Translations under genes and position numbers: made by a program | Shown here: piece by piece, positions 13,973 through 22,844 of the stretch | Numbering within the stretch: the first letter of the stretch is position 1 | Layout of the letters: the number at the start of each line of letters is the position of its first letter | Source: Catellatospora coxensis | Lineage (GTDB): Bacteria; Actinomycetota; Actinomycetes; Mycobacteriales; Micromonosporaceae | DNA length: 64,000 bases | Reading direction: 5' to 3' | Assembly: GCF_016862635.1 (NCBI RefSeq) | Contig: NZ_BONI01000007.1 | Coordinates: 1-64,000 of the forward strand | Notes under the pieces: model-generated | The model's input: the letters and a program-made list of their open reading frames with translations, nothing else | Databases searched by the model: none | What the model was told of the DNA's origin: nothing

Positions 13973-14509
13973 GTGGTCCGACTCGTCCGTGTCGCGCTCA
14001 CCGCGATGCTGGTGCTCGGCGGCACCCTGTTCGCCGCCGCACCCGCCAGCGCGGCGGTGCTCGACGTGCAGTGCACCTCGCCCAGCAGCACCAACACCAT
14101 CACGTTCAGCCCCCCGCTGACGCTGGTGAACCAGCCCACCGTGGTGTCGCGCACCACGAACTACAAGCCCTGCAAGGCACCGCGCTGGCCCAACCTGGTC
14201 TCCGGCTTCGAGACCAAGACGATCACCATGCTCGACGACTGCACCATGGTGCTCGGCACGCTGAACGTGAACTTCACGATCACCTGGAACACCGGCCAGA
14301 CCACCACGGTCAACGCCATCCGCACCGCGTCGCTGTCCGGCACGAACCTGGTGGTGACCTTCAACGGCACCGTCACCGCCGGCCTGTTCCTCGGCAGCAA
14401 CGTCAACCAGGTGTTCGTCGGCTCCGGGGTCGACCTGATCAACTGCCTCGCCGGTCGCGGCGAGGTGAAGAGCATCGTGTCGCGGGTGAACCTCGTCATC
14501 TCGCACTGA
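13973..14509 (+). CDS. Secreted protein of unknown function
   Basis: A 178-aa precursor. Residues 1-27 form a Sec signal peptide (positively charged start, hydrophobic core LTAMLVLGGTLFAAA, cleavage after APASA). The mature part is beta-rich with four Cys that could form two disulfides and many Thr/Asn residues. The GTG at 13973 has GGAGG 6 nt upstream. The 200-bp region before it is strikingly AT-rich for this genome, with TATCGAT-containing repeats (13825-13895), which suggests a regulated promoter. I recognise no family. Confidence 0.8.
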   Translation: MVRLVRVALTAMLVLGGTLFAAAPASAAVLDVQCTSPSSTNTITFSPPLTLVNQPTVVSRTTNYKPCKAPRWPNLVSGFETKTITMLDDCTMVLGTLNVNFTITWNTGQTTTVNAIRTASLSGTNLVVTFNGTVTAGLFLGSNVNQVFVGSGVDLINCLAGRGEVKSIVSRVNLVISH

Positions 14510-14657
14510 CACCCGCGCCGGGGCCGTGGCGGCCGCAGCCCGAACCGCCGCCACGGCTCCACCACGACAGCGCCGAGACGGCGCGGTGACAGGACGGCAG
14601 GCGACCGTGGGTGCCGAGCAGCAGCCCACCGACCCGCCGACCTCAGGAGAGCACCGC

Positions 14658-15431
14658 ATGCCGACCTTCGACACCCCCGCGCCCATCTCGGCGCGGGTCG
14701 ACATCGTCCTCGGGGACATCCGCTTCGTCACCGGCGACCGGGCCGACACCGTGGTCGAGGTCGAGCCGATCGACCCCACCAGGCGGCTCGACCTCGAGGC
14801 CGCCGCACAGGTCGAGATCACGTTCACCGACGGCAGACTGCAGGTCACGCACCCGAAGGTGCGCGCGATGTTCACCAAGCGGTACGGCTCGGTGAAGGTG
14901 CTGGTGCGGCTGCCGGCCGGATCAGACGTACGCGGTGACACCGCGCAGGGCGAGTGCGTCGTGCAGGGCGTGGTCGGCTCGTGCCGGCTGAAGACCGCGA
15001 TCGGGGGCCTCCGGGTGGGGCAGGCCACGGAGGTGCGGTTGCGGACCAGCGGCGGCAAGGTGGTCGTGGACCACGTGACCGGCCGGGCCGACGTCGACGC
15101 CAACGGCGACATCCGGATACGCAGGATCGACGGCGGCGCGGCGGTCAGGAGCATCGGCGGTGACATCCGCGTCGGCGAGCTCGGCGGCGGCCCGGCCGAC
15201 CTGTACGCCGCCATCGGCAAGGTGGAGGTCGGCGTCGCCCAGGGCATCGCCGTCCGGCTCGACGCGCGCACCTCCACCGGCCAGGTGCGCGACCTGCTGG
15301 AACCTTCCGCCCCCGGGCATCCCGACCGGGCCGTCGCGCTGCGCGCCCGCTGCCATGGCGGCGACATCGTCGTCCGCCGCGCCGGAGCGGGCCACGACAC
15401 GCCGCACCGAGCGGCCCCGCTCGCGGGCTGA
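14658..15431 (+). CDS. DUF4097-like beta-repeat protein
   Basis: A 257-aa soluble protein whose repeated short strands (for example GGDIRVGELGG and GDIRIRRIDGG) give the right-handed beta-solenoid look of DUF4097 proteins. The opening FDTPAPISARVDIVLGDIRF is typical of the actinobacterial members. No signal peptide or membrane helix is present. The ATG at 14658 has AGGAG 8 nt upstream. It converges on the AfsR-like gene. Function unknown. Confidence 0.82.
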   Translation: MPTFDTPAPISARVDIVLGDIRFVTGDRADTVVEVEPIDPTRRLDLEAAAQVEITFTDGRLQVTHPKVRAMFTKRYGSVKVLVRLPAGSDVRGDTAQGECVVQGVVGSCRLKTAIGGLRVGQATEVRLRTSGGKVVVDHVTGRADVDANGDIRIRRIDGGAAVRSIGGDIRVGELGGGPADLYAAIGKVEVGVAQGIAVRLDARTSTGQVRDLLEPSAPGHPDRAVALRARCHGGDIVVRRAGAGHDTPHRAAPLAG

Positions 15432-15463
15432 CGTCCGGCCGGGCGGCGGCGTGCCCGGCACGT

Positions 15464-18400
15464 TCACGAAGCGAGCGTGGCCTCGGCCAGTTCGCGCCAG
15501 TCCCGCCGCCGCCCGTCCTGGACCGCCTCGGCGAACGCGCTCTCGCCGAGGCGGTTGCGCGTGTCCTCGATGATCCGGGCGGCGTCGGGCTGCGCGCGGT
15601 CCTGCGTGCCGCGCACGCCGTCGCTCGCCGCGAGCAGCCGTACCGCCTGCTCGGGATGTCCCTGGCGCAGCGCGAGATCCGCGATCCCGATCAGCGCCTG
15701 CGCCAGCATCGGCCGGTGTCCCAGCCGCGCGGCGGCCTCGAACGCCTCGGCGCGGTGGGCGCGGGCCTGGTCGAGGTCGTCGGCCAGGTAGCCGTGCAGG
15801 TCCTGGGTCATGATGTGGATGCCGCCCCGCTCGACGTCGAACGTCGCGTGGATCGTCGTCAGACGCTCGCGGGCCTGGTCCGGTTCGCCACGCCACCGCG
15901 CCAGCTGCGCCTGCGCGAACATCAGCTCGGCCAGCGTGTCCGGCCAGGTGATGCCGTCGGCGCACCGCTGCGCCTGGGCCATCGCGGCCGCGGCGGCCCG
16001 CTCGTCGCCGAGCAGCCAGTACTGCTGGGCCTGCTTCAGCCGTACGCCGACGACCTCCTCGGTGGCGCCCAGCTCGGTCAGCGCCCCGACCGCCTGCTCG
16101 TAGTGCACCCCCGCGCGGGCGAACTCGCCGCGCGCCGCCAGCCGGTCGGCCAGGAAGACCAGCGCCGACGAGGCCCCCCACCGGTCCCCCAGCGCGCGGA
16201 ACTCGCCGAGGGCGGTCTCGATGTCGGTGTCCACGTCGGTCTCGTCGCTGCCGAGCACGAGCCGGAACCGCCCCCGGGTGAGCCTGGCCTGCGCGCGCAC
16301 CCACGGGTCCTCGGCGACGATCAGCGGCTCGAACGCGGGCAGGAAGTCCGTCGGCTCCCGCAGCATCCGCTCCAGCGGCGCGGCGAACCCGAGGATGGGA
16401 TGGCGCGACCCGCTGCGCTGGGTGAACCGGTGCGCCTTCTCGATCCACTCCTGGGCCTGGTACTGGTCGCCGGCGGCTCCGGAGGTCACGAACAGCGTCA
16501 CGATGGTGTACGCCAGCGCCCGCGCCTCGTCGGACACCTCACCCTCCAGGGCGGACGCCGCGATGGCCAGCTCGGTGCCCTCGGCCCGGTGCCCGCTGAG
16601 GAACCAGTACCAGCCCGCGGCCCCGACCAGCCGCATCGCCTCCTGCGCCCAGCCCCGCGCGATCGCCTCGCGCAGGGCCGCGCTGATGTTGTCGTGCTCG
16701 GCCTCCACCGTGGCCAGCCACCCGAGCTGATCGGCGCGGCGCAGGTGCGGATCGGCGGTCTCGGCGAGCTCGGTGAGGTACGCCAGGTGCGCCCGGCGGG
16801 CCGGCTCGTCCTGCCCGGCCTCGGTGAGCCGCTGCGCCGCGTACTCCCGGATGGTGTTGAGCATCCGGTAGCGCGGCGCGCCGTCGCCGTAGGACAGCAG
16901 CAGCGACTTCTCCGTCAGCGCGGTCAGCAGGTCGAGCGCCGGCTCCCCGCACACCCGCTCGGCAGCCTCCAGGCTCACCCCGCCCGAGAACACCGACAGC
17001 CGCCGCAGCAGGTCGCGCTCGGCCTCGCTCAGCAGGTCCCAGCTCCAGTCCACCACCGCGCGCAGCGTCCGGTGCCGGGCGAGCGCGGTGCGGCTGCCCC
17101 CGGTCAGCAGGAGGAACCGGTCGTCGAGCCGGTCGGCGAGCTGATCGACCGACATGGTGCGCAGCCGGGCCGCGGCCAGCTCGATCGCCAGCGGCATCCC
17201 GTCGAGCGCCCGGCAGATCCGGACCATGGTGGCCAGGGTCTGCTCGTCGGAGCCGACGTTGCGGCGTACCGCCTCCGCCCGGTCGCGCAGCAGCCGCACC
17301 GCCGGCGCGGAACCGGCCTGCGCCGGGCTCGCCCCCGCCGCGGGCAGGGCGAGCGGCTCCACCTGCCACAGCGCCTCCCCCGTGATGCCCAGCGGCTCCC
17401 GGCTCGTGGCCACGATGCGCAGTCGCCGGCACTCCCCCAGCAGCCGGTCCGCGAACGCCGAGACCTCCTCGATCATGTGCTCGCAGTTGTCCAGGACCAG
17501 CAGCATCACGCGCTCGCGGAGCGCGGCGACGAGCCGGTCCGTCGCGTCGCCGCCCGATCCCCCGCCGATGGACTGGTCCCGCAGGCCGAGCGCGGTCAGC
17601 GTGGCCTGTGCCAGCTCCACGCCCGCCCGCAGCGGGGCCAGCTCCACCAGCCACGCGCCGTCGGGCAGGTCGCCGAGCATCGTCCGCGCGGTCTCCGTGG
17701 CCAGCCGCGTCTTGCCGGAGCCGCCCGCCCCGGTCAGGGTGACCAGCCGGTGCCGGGAGGCGAGCGCGGCCACCTCCGCGACGTCGTCCTCCTTGCCCAC
17801 GAACGTGGTCAGCTCGGCGCGCAGGTTCGTCCGGCGGTTCTCCGCCCGGCCGCCGATCTCGCCGCGCAGCAGCGCGGTGTGCAGCGCCGACAGCTCCGCC
17901 GACGGGTCCACCCCCAGCTCGTCGGCGAGCCGCTCGGACAGCTGCTGGTACGCCGTCAGCGCCTCGGCGCCCCGGCCCGCCTCGGCCAGCGCGCGCATCA
18001 ACGCCGCGACCAGGCCCTCCCGCAGCGGGTAGCGCGCCACCAGGTCGGTCAGCTCGGACACCAGATCCGCACCACGGCCGAGGCGCACCTCCAGGTCGAC
18101 GCGGTCCCCGAGCACGGCGAGGTGGCGTTCGGCCAGGCCCGAGACGGCGGCGTCGAACGTCCTGCTGCCCTGCAGCGCGATGCCGTCCATGGCGGTCCCG
18201 CGCCACAGGCCCAGCGCCGTGCGCAGCAGTTCCAGGCGCTCCGGGTCGTCCGCGGCGCGGGCCGTGGCGACGAGGCGCTCGAACCGGCTCACGTCCACGG
18301 CGTCCGGGTCGACGGTGAGCTGGTAGCCGCCGGGCTTCGCCTCGACCACCCCGTCGGGCAGCACCTTGCGCAGCCGGGAGACGAGGACCTGCAGGGCGTT

Positions 18401-18580
18401 CACCGCGTCGGCGGGCGGCTCCTCGCCCCAGACCCAGTCGACCAGCCTGGCTCGCGGGACGATCCGGCCGGGTTCGAGCGCGAGCGCGGCCAGCAGCGCG
18501 CGCAACCGCGCGCCGGGCACCTCCACGGCGGTCCCGTCACCGGTCTGGACTTCGAACGACCCGAGCATCCCGATACGCAC
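15464..18580 (-). CDS. AfsR-like SARP/BTAD transcriptional regulator with NB-ARC ATPase and TPR region
   Basis: A STAND-type activator of about 1038 aa. Order of domains: OmpR-like winged helix (about 1-95), BTAD (about 100-245), ATPase with P-loop TGAGGSGKTR (about 285-293) and Walker B VMLLVLDNCEH, then a long helical TPR-like tail. Such proteins activate secondary-metabolism or developmental genes; the target is unknown. The GTG at 18580 has AGGA upstream; the ATG at 18598 is an alternative that adds six residues. It stands alone beside the integrated element and once flanked the tRNA-Ala gene. Confidence 0.9.
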   Translation of the reverse strand: MRIGMLGSFEVQTGDGTAVEVPGARLRALLAALALEPGRIVPRARLVDWVWGEEPPADAVNALQVLVSRLRKVLPDGVVEAKPGGYQLTVDPDAVDVSRFERLVATARAADDPERLELLRTALGLWRGTAMDGIALQGSRTFDAAVSGLAERHLAVLGDRVDLEVRLGRGADLVSELTDLVARYPLREGLVAALMRALAEAGRGAEALTAYQQLSERLADELGVDPSAELSALHTALLRGEIGGRAENRRTNLRAELTTFVGKEDDVAEVAALASRHRLVTLTGAGGSGKTRLATETARTMLGDLPDGAWLVELAPLRAGVELAQATLTALGLRDQSIGGGSGGDATDRLVAALRERVMLLVLDNCEHMIEEVSAFADRLLGECRRLRIVATSREPLGITGEALWQVEPLALPAAGASPAQAGSAPAVRLLRDRAEAVRRNVGSDEQTLATMVRICRALDGMPLAIELAAARLRTMSVDQLADRLDDRFLLLTGGSRTALARHRTLRAVVDWSWDLLSEAERDLLRRLSVFSGGVSLEAAERVCGEPALDLLTALTEKSLLLSYGDGAPRYRMLNTIREYAAQRLTEAGQDEPARRAHLAYLTELAETADPHLRRADQLGWLATVEAEHDNISAALREAIARGWAQEAMRLVGAAGWYWFLSGHRAEGTELAIAASALEGEVSDEARALAYTIVTLFVTSGAAGDQYQAQEWIEKAHRFTQRSGSRHPILGFAAPLERMLREPTDFLPAFEPLIVAEDPWVRAQARLTRGRFRLVLGSDETDVDTDIETALGEFRALGDRWGASSALVFLADRLAARGEFARAGVHYEQAVGALTELGATEEVVGVRLKQAQQYWLLGDERAAAAAMAQAQRCADGITWPDTLAELMFAQAQLARWRGEPDQARERLTTIHATFDVERGGIHIMTQDLHGYLADDLDQARAHRAEAFEAAARLGHRPMLAQALIGIADLALRQGHPEQAVRLLAASDGVRGTQDRAQPDAARIIEDTRNRLGESAFAEAVQDGRRRDWRELAEATLAS

Positions 18581-18644
18581 CGGGCAATCCTGCCGCATCC
18601 CCGGTCGGTTGATCTACGCCGTTACCCCGAAAGGCACATATACG

Positions 18645-18676
18645 AAAACGCTCAGGTCAGCTGACCTGAGCGTTTT
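18645..18676. terminator. Displaced terminator of the tRNA-Ala gene
   Basis: A perfect 32-nt palindrome (AAAACGCTCAGGTCAG and its complement) directly beyond the left att repeat. Before integration it would have stood just after the tRNA-Ala 3' end. The tRNA now uses the similar hairpin at 32228-32257, supplied by the element. Confidence 0.8.
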
Positions 18677-18680
18677 CCAT

Positions 18681-18724
18681 GGTGGAGCCGAGGGGACTCG
18701 AACCCCTGACCCCCACACTGCCAG
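18681..18724 (-). repeat. attL: 44-bp copy of the 3' part of tRNA-Ala
   Basis: Identical over 44 bp to 32262-32305, covering the tRNA from the anticodon loop through the T arm to the acceptor end. Sequence diverges immediately after, so only a tRNA fragment remains here. This is the displaced chromosomal tRNA end. Confidence 0.92.
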
Positions 18725-18825
18725 GACTGAGCCAGGGATAGCGGCTCACCAGGCAGGCCTCTGACCTGCACCATTACGGCGGTCGGCACCCCGACTCACC
18801 GCCATTCCCCGTTGCGTGCCCCTCG

Positions 18826-18846
18826 ATGTGGCATGGATGTGGCACG
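18826..18846 (+). promoter_or_regulatory. Candidate integrase arm site, left
   Basis: Two tandem ATGTGGCAYGG units about 100 bp inside attL. The same tandem, with one base changed, lies about 60 bp inside attR in the same orientation. In the circular form the two would flank the att core as P and P' arms. Confidence 0.6.
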
Positions 18847-18902
18847 CATAAATCACATATATACATATATATCTTACTATGTATTTTCAACTAGACGAGC
18901 TT

Positions 18903-18945
18903 GCTGAAACATCAGCGTGCGACGCCAGCACGCCAGTGTTTCAGC
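18903..18945. other. Nested hairpin next to the iteron region
   Basis: GCTGAAACA (18903-18911) pairs with TGTTTCAGC (18937-18945) and encloses GCGTGC/GCACGC (18915-18920 with 18928-18933). It is close to the inverted duplication and may belong to a replication or transfer origin. Confidence 0.45.
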
Positions 18946-18953
18946 CGCTCTTC

Positions 18954-19063
18954 TCGATCATGAGGGACACGGGGGACAGCATGATCACCCGACTGTCCCT
19001 CATGATCAGTTCCGATGTCGCTGGTCAAACCGGGTTGGGGGACACGGGGGACACGGGGGACAG
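18954..19063 (+). repeat. Left copy of a 110-bp inverted duplication with iterons
   Basis: The reverse complement of this segment occurs at 29952-30061 with about six mismatches. It contains a 14-bp hairpin arm pair (18956-18969 with 18994-19007) and three direct GGGGGACAC-type repeats (about 19037-19063). This copy is non-coding, upstream of the cargo gene. Confidence 0.88.
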
Positions 19064-19147
19064 GAGAGGCGGCAAAGGATCGGCCCCACTGCGGACAACC
19101 GACTCGGGCTGTATGTGGGATGCCTTAGTCCACCAGGTTGAGGCAAC

Positions 19148-21004
19148 ATGTCGGACGTGTCGATGCCCTCACGGAGCACCAACCCTTCTGGCAGTCATGA
19201 TCCGTTGATCTCAGAGGCGACGGTTTATTACACCTTCACCAGTGCCACTGAAAAGGCACTTGATCTACATAAGGTTGCGACTCGACTGCTCAAGTCCGGT
19301 GTTGCTGAAACTGTGTGCTCACCCGCAGAAGGTGAGGTGCGGGTTTCACCGAGGTATCGCCAACTTGCCAAACTCCATCGAAAAGCCACCAGGCTCCAGG
19401 AAAGCCAGAGGCTACTGTCAGAGGGACATTTTCGGTCACTGATTACACGGCACCCTCTTATGGCTATGAGGGTTGCAGCCTCTATCGGCCGCTCGCTGCT
19501 TCGAGGTGAGACTCCCCAAGAGGACGCGGAAGAAGAGGGCACGAGTCCTGATGATTCCGCTCTTGACGAGGCAATCGAGCTTATAGAGCGATCCGTTGCC
19601 GCCAGACAGTCAGTTAGCGGTGCTCAACATGCCATAGAATCGACATTGCTTCGATCCGCCTATCGCGATAGCGAGCCGTACCTACGCTTGCTTCTACGAC
19701 CATCTCGGCACTGGCTAATACATATGACCGATGGAACACAGCGTGAAACTGATGACTTCGACTCCGCTAGCCACGTTGAGGCGCTTCTGCTAATTCACCG
19801 CTCTGGCGTAATACAGATTACGTTCGCACTAACCCTTCCCGAAAATCTCAAAGGCAGCGCCTTCTCCGCTTTTACCTTCGGCGGAAATCTTGTCTGCCAG
19901 GCATCCGAGATATCCGAACCAATAATTGTGAACGCCGCACGCGATCGCTACGAGCGAGATACTTCGCACTGGCTGGGAGAGTGGAGGGAGGAGGAAGAGG
20001 AGGGAACACGCTGGCGGCGAATGCAGTTCAGGGAGCCCACAAGCTTTGCAGACCTGTTTGCGCTATACATTGACGCAACTCTAAAAGCCATGAAACAGGA
20101 TGGCGGGCATGAGTGGCAGTGTTATCCCGTAATCTGCATCGACAAGGTCGCATGTTGCGATGGCGAATCTGAGTGGCTAGAGGCTCACGGAGCATACATG
20201 GCGACTATCTGCAACGGTGGGCCATCGAAGCTACGAGAGTCGGCCATTGCCGAGCTGTCACCAAAGAACCGATCCCTCGTGCCGGACCATTCAGTTTTCG
20301 TGACGGCGACCAATAGTTTGCGTATTGCGTGGACGGAGCCCGATTACGAAAGCTCCTTCATCGATCATCTTCAGCTAATCGTTCCGATCGAAATCACTCT
20401 ACTTCAACATTGGCAGCTCAGAAACCTTGAATCCCGCCTACACGCTACAGATGAACGCGGATTCGATGTGCAGGCAGTCCAACACGAGGCAATCTACGGA
20501 CTTCGCGAATATCGACAAAGCAGCCTTCAGCACGGCACTGCAATCGAATTAACTGAGCATCTACTAGGTGCCTGGCGGACAGAGAGGCTCCACGCGCGGA
20601 TCATCGATTCATTGGATCAGCTACAACAACTCGCAGCCATGGAGCAAACCCGCCAGTCGGCCAGCCGAGCCAACCGTCTAGCAGCGGCAGCAGTGGTGGT
20701 CGCCCTCGCTGTCGGATTGCCCGCTATCGAGGACACCATGGAAATCGCCAAGAAGATACCCGAAGATGGACTATGGGGAACGCTCGCATGGCCACTAAAG
20801 CACTTCGCTAATCAGGGCGATCTCGGCTATTGGAAGCTATACATAATCCTGCTAGGAACTGTCGCTGCCGCATACATCGCACTGCTGCTAAAACGCTATC
20901 GTTTCGGGGTCATGGTATTGCGCAGGGCTGGATACTCTTGGCAACAGGTATCAGGTGCTAGTCCGTCGCAGCGAAGCGAAGAGGGCACCGACTCCGACGG
21001 ATAG
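19148..21004 (+). CDS. Element cargo: 618-aa protein with two C-terminal membrane helices, unrecognised
   Basis: A 618-aa protein with a long soluble N-terminal part (about 1-500), a coiled or helical stretch near 460-505 (LDQLQQLAAMEQTRQSASRANR), then two hydrophobic helices (about 511-527 and 564-581) and a short charged tail. The helix-loop-helix end recalls CorA-like proteins, but I see no GMN motif. The gene is much less GC-rich than its surroundings and uses A/T-ending codons freely, which suggests separate acquisition. The ATG at 19148 has GAGG four bases upstream. It sits alone at the attL edge, the usual cargo place in such elements. I do not recognise the family; an anti-phage or surface function is only a guess. 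Confidence 0.82.
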   Translation: MSDVSMPSRSTNPSGSHDPLISEATVYYTFTSATEKALDLHKVATRLLKSGVAETVCSPAEGEVRVSPRYRQLAKLHRKATRLQESQRLLSEGHFRSLITRHPLMAMRVAASIGRSLLRGETPQEDAEEEGTSPDDSALDEAIELIERSVAARQSVSGAQHAIESTLLRSAYRDSEPYLRLLLRPSRHWLIHMTDGTQRETDDFDSASHVEALLLIHRSGVIQITFALTLPENLKGSAFSAFTFGGNLVCQASEISEPIIVNAARDRYERDTSHWLGEWREEEEEGTRWRRMQFREPTSFADLFALYIDATLKAMKQDGGHEWQCYPVICIDKVACCDGESEWLEAHGAYMATICNGGPSKLRESAIAELSPKNRSLVPDHSVFVTATNSLRIAWTEPDYESSFIDHLQLIVPIEITLLQHWQLRNLESRLHATDERGFDVQAVQHEAIYGLREYRQSSLQHGTAIELTEHLLGAWRTERLHARIIDSLDQLQQLAAMEQTRQSASRANRLAAAAVVVALAVGLPAIEDTMEIAKKIPEDGLWGTLAWPLKHFANQGDLGYWKLYIILLGTVAAAYIALLLKRYRFGVMVLRRAGYSWQQVSGASPSQRSEEGTDSDG

Positions 21005-21143
21005 GCCACATGCTGCGGATGCGATCATGTAGCGAGCTCATCTGCGCTACTGAATTGGCATCCGCTCAGCCCTCGCACCGGATTGGTGGCGATGCTGACA
21101 ACACGGCCACATGTCGAGGTCGCTCAAACCAGATCAAGCACGG

Positions 21144-21686
21144 TCACGAACGGTAGCTGGACACCTCACCGACTTCGCGCTCGAAAAGAGCCCCAGAGCC
21201 GCGATGCCCATAGTTCATCGTCCGAACGTGTCGGAAGCCCTGACGCACGTAGTACCGATGGAGTGCGTGGTTCGTCTGCCATGCATCGAGCCGAAGCCAG
21301 CGCTTGCCCTGGCGGGCGGCTTCCGCCGCTGCCCAGTCGAGAAGCGCCTTACCCGTGTCTCTGCCAGCCGCCTGACGGCTAACGATCATGCGGTGAACGT
21401 ACAGCGCTTCTTCCGGCCGGTCCTCCGGAGCCCAGAACTCTGGGTCAGCGAATTCGTCAAGCGTCAGCGTCGCAACGACCCGGCTATCCTGGCGCGCGAC
21501 ATAACAGGTCCCGGTCAGGATTGCCCTTTCGATCCGCTCACGAACTTGCTTCAGGTGCTGTACCTGCGACACGCCGGCAGGCTGCCACTGCCCCAGCCCC
21601 TTGCTCTTCAACCAGGCCTGTGCCTCGCGGTACAGATCGAGGATCGCGTCGAGGTCGGCCGGAAGCGCAAGGCCCATCTCGAACAT
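21144..21686 (-). CDS. GNAT-family N-acetyltransferase
   Basis: A 180-aa acetyltransferase-like protein. Segments ALYVHRMIVSRQAAGRDTGK and LLDWAAAEAARQGKRWLRLD fit the acetyl-CoA-binding part of the GNAT fold, and FYxxxGF appears as YYVRQGF. The substrate is unknown. Its ATG overlaps the stop of the GntR gene by one base (TGATG), so the two are co-translated; the pairing with the element's repressor suggests it belongs to the element's regulatory unit. Confidence 0.85.
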   Translation of the reverse strand: MFEMGLALPADLDAILDLYREAQAWLKSKGLGQWQPAGVSQVQHLKQVRERIERAILTGTCYVARQDSRVVATLTLDEFADPEFWAPEDRPEEALYVHRMIVSRQAAGRDTGKALLDWAAAEAARQGKRWLRLDAWQTNHALHRYYVRQGFRHVRTMNYGHRGSGALFEREVGEVSSYRS

Positions 21687-22456
21687 CAGCTTTCGGCTTC
21701 CTTCGCCCGGTCCCGCTCAAACACGATGACATGGCGGTCACCAGGGAGGATGTTGATCACGACGCGCACCGGACGGCCGTCTTCTGTTAGCCCAGTACAG
21801 ATGTGACAGGAGACCGGTGTTCCTGGACCGAGCTGGAGTCGCGTGGCCTCGTCGGGGGTGGGCATACGCACGTAAATCTCGTCAAGCGCGCGAACCTGAT
21901 GCGCACCGTTCTCGGTGAGCACCTGATTCGCCCCACGCGCGATGTCGTGCGGCATCATGATCTCGGTTCCCTGCGCGAGGCTCAGCGGGAAGTAGCTGTC
22001 GTTGGTGTTGTACGGCTCGCCATCCAGATACCGAACGCGCCGGCGTACTACCGCCAACTCCCCCGGTTCGAGGCGCAGTCTCTTCGCAACATCTGATGAT
22101 GGCTCGACTATTGCGACATCGATCGTCTGCCTAGGCTCTCGACCTGCTTCCGAATGCTCGGCAAGGAAGATGTCCATCTCCGGGCTCAGGGGTCGCGGCC
22201 GGAACTCGGTCTGCGGCCTGTAGTACAGCGGCTTGCGATCCTTGACGAAGTAACCACGTGGCGGCTGAGGCACGACGAGACCTTCGTTCACCAGCGCCGT
22301 TAGTGCCTGCCGCGCGGTCGCACGGGCAACGCTGTATCGACTCGTCAGCTCGCTCTCAGTTGGGAGCTGCGCACCTGGCGCAAGTGTTCCGTCAGTGACC
22401 TGATTGCGCAGGTCAGCTGCAATCTGCTGCCACTTGGACCGGCTCTGTCCAGGCAT
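21686..22456 (-). CDS. GntR/HutC-family transcriptional regulator of the element
   Basis: A 256-aa regulator with an N-terminal winged helix (about 1-70; SELTSRYSVARATARQALTAL is the recognition part) and a UTRA-like effector domain (about 85-250). It takes the place of KorSA/TraR-type repressors of transfer in other AICEs. The ATG at 22456 is chosen for its GAGGGAG five bases upstream; the longer open frame to 22519 would run through the operator. It diverges from the transfer operon, and two TGTCTAGACA palindromes lie in the shared promoter region. Confidence 0.88.
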   Translation of the reverse strand: MPGQSRSKWQQIAADLRNQVTDGTLAPGAQLPTESELTSRYSVARATARQALTALVNEGLVVPQPPRGYFVKDRKPLYYRPQTEFRPRPLSPEMDIFLAEHSEAGREPRQTIDVAIVEPSSDVAKRLRLEPGELAVVRRRVRYLDGEPYNTNDSYFPLSLAQGTEIMMPHDIARGANQVLTENGAHQVRALDEIYVRMPTPDEATRLQLGPGTPVSCHICTGLTEDGRPVRVVINILPGDRHVIVFERDRAKEAES

Positions 22457-22486
22457 TATCGCTCCCTCGGGACCTCCAGCGCACAT

Positions 22487-22558
22487 CTGTCTAGACAGTA
22501 TAGGCAGTGGCCTTGACAAGCCATCACCGGTGCGTCACAGTCTTACTGTCTAGACAGT
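22487..22558. promoter_or_regulatory. Two TGTCTAGACA operator palindromes between gntR and the transfer operon
   Basis: CTGTCTAGACAG at 22487-22498 and ACTGTCTAGACAGT at 22545-22558 are perfect palindromes of the TGTnnAnACA type bound by GntR-family proteins. The first abuts a TATACT that could be the -10 of gntR. A TTGACA at 22513-22518 faces the transfer operon. Binding by the adjacent GntR protein is inferred. Confidence 0.75.
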
Positions 22559-22764
22559 CTGGACTGACTAGACGGGTTTCGGCATATGGCCAGGTAGATG
22601 CAGGGAAGGCGATCGATGTCGCGCGCCCGCAGCTTCCTGTGATCGGTCGTTCCTTGACAAGTGAATGGGTGGTCCACCTGCCCGAGAACGAAGGTGGACG
22701 CGCACGGCTGAGGTTCGTGCAGATCTGCCCGGCGTGGCCGGGCTTTAGGGCTTTGCAAGTAGCA

Positions 22765-22807
22765 CCGGGACGCGGCCTGGCCTGGAAACCATCTGGCCGC
22801 GCCCCGG
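22765..22807 (+). other. GC hairpin in the leader of the transfer operon
   Basis: A 13-bp stem with one A-C mismatch (22765-22777 with 22795-22807), 23 bases before the GGAGGAGG site of the next gene. It may act as an attenuator or transcript stabiliser; no T-run follows. Confidence 0.5.
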
Positions 22808-22844
22808 CTTCCCGTCCACCCACTGAGTAGGAGGAGGTACCTCC

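Larger units (their letters stand above)
18599..19147. other. Non-coding left end of the integrated element
   Basis: This 549-bp stretch carries no credible gene. It holds the displaced tRNA terminator, the att repeat, a tandem arm-site-like repeat, an AT-rich patch (18848-18890), a nested hairpin, and one copy of the iteron-bearing inverted duplication, which ends about 85 bp before the cargo gene start. Confidence 0.8.
22457..22844. other. Regulatory gap before the transfer operon
   Basis: A 388-bp gap. It holds the two operator palindromes, a hairpin with GTCCACC/GGTGGAC arms (22670-22697 region), the strong GC hairpin at 22765-22807 and a GGAGGAGG ribosome-binding site. An open frame across it overlaps the operators and is not credible as a gene. 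Confidence 0.6.

Noticed and set aside
15656-18664. 1002-aa plus-strand open frame over the AfsR-like gene
   Set aside because: Antisense shadow rich in Arg, Gly and Gln; the minus strand has the P-loop and BTAD domains.
18681-18776. Possible second tRNA-Ala gene at attL
   Set aside because: Only the 44-bp 3' part matches; the sequence after 18724 does not form a D arm or acceptor 5' strand, so it is an att remnant.
18879-19208. 109-aa open frame near attL
   Set aside because: It runs through the hairpin and iterons of the inverted duplication and has no ribosome-binding site.
22507-22830. 107-aa open frame between gntR and the transfer operon
   Set aside because: It starts before the operator palindrome and has neither a ribosome-binding site nor recognisable sequence.
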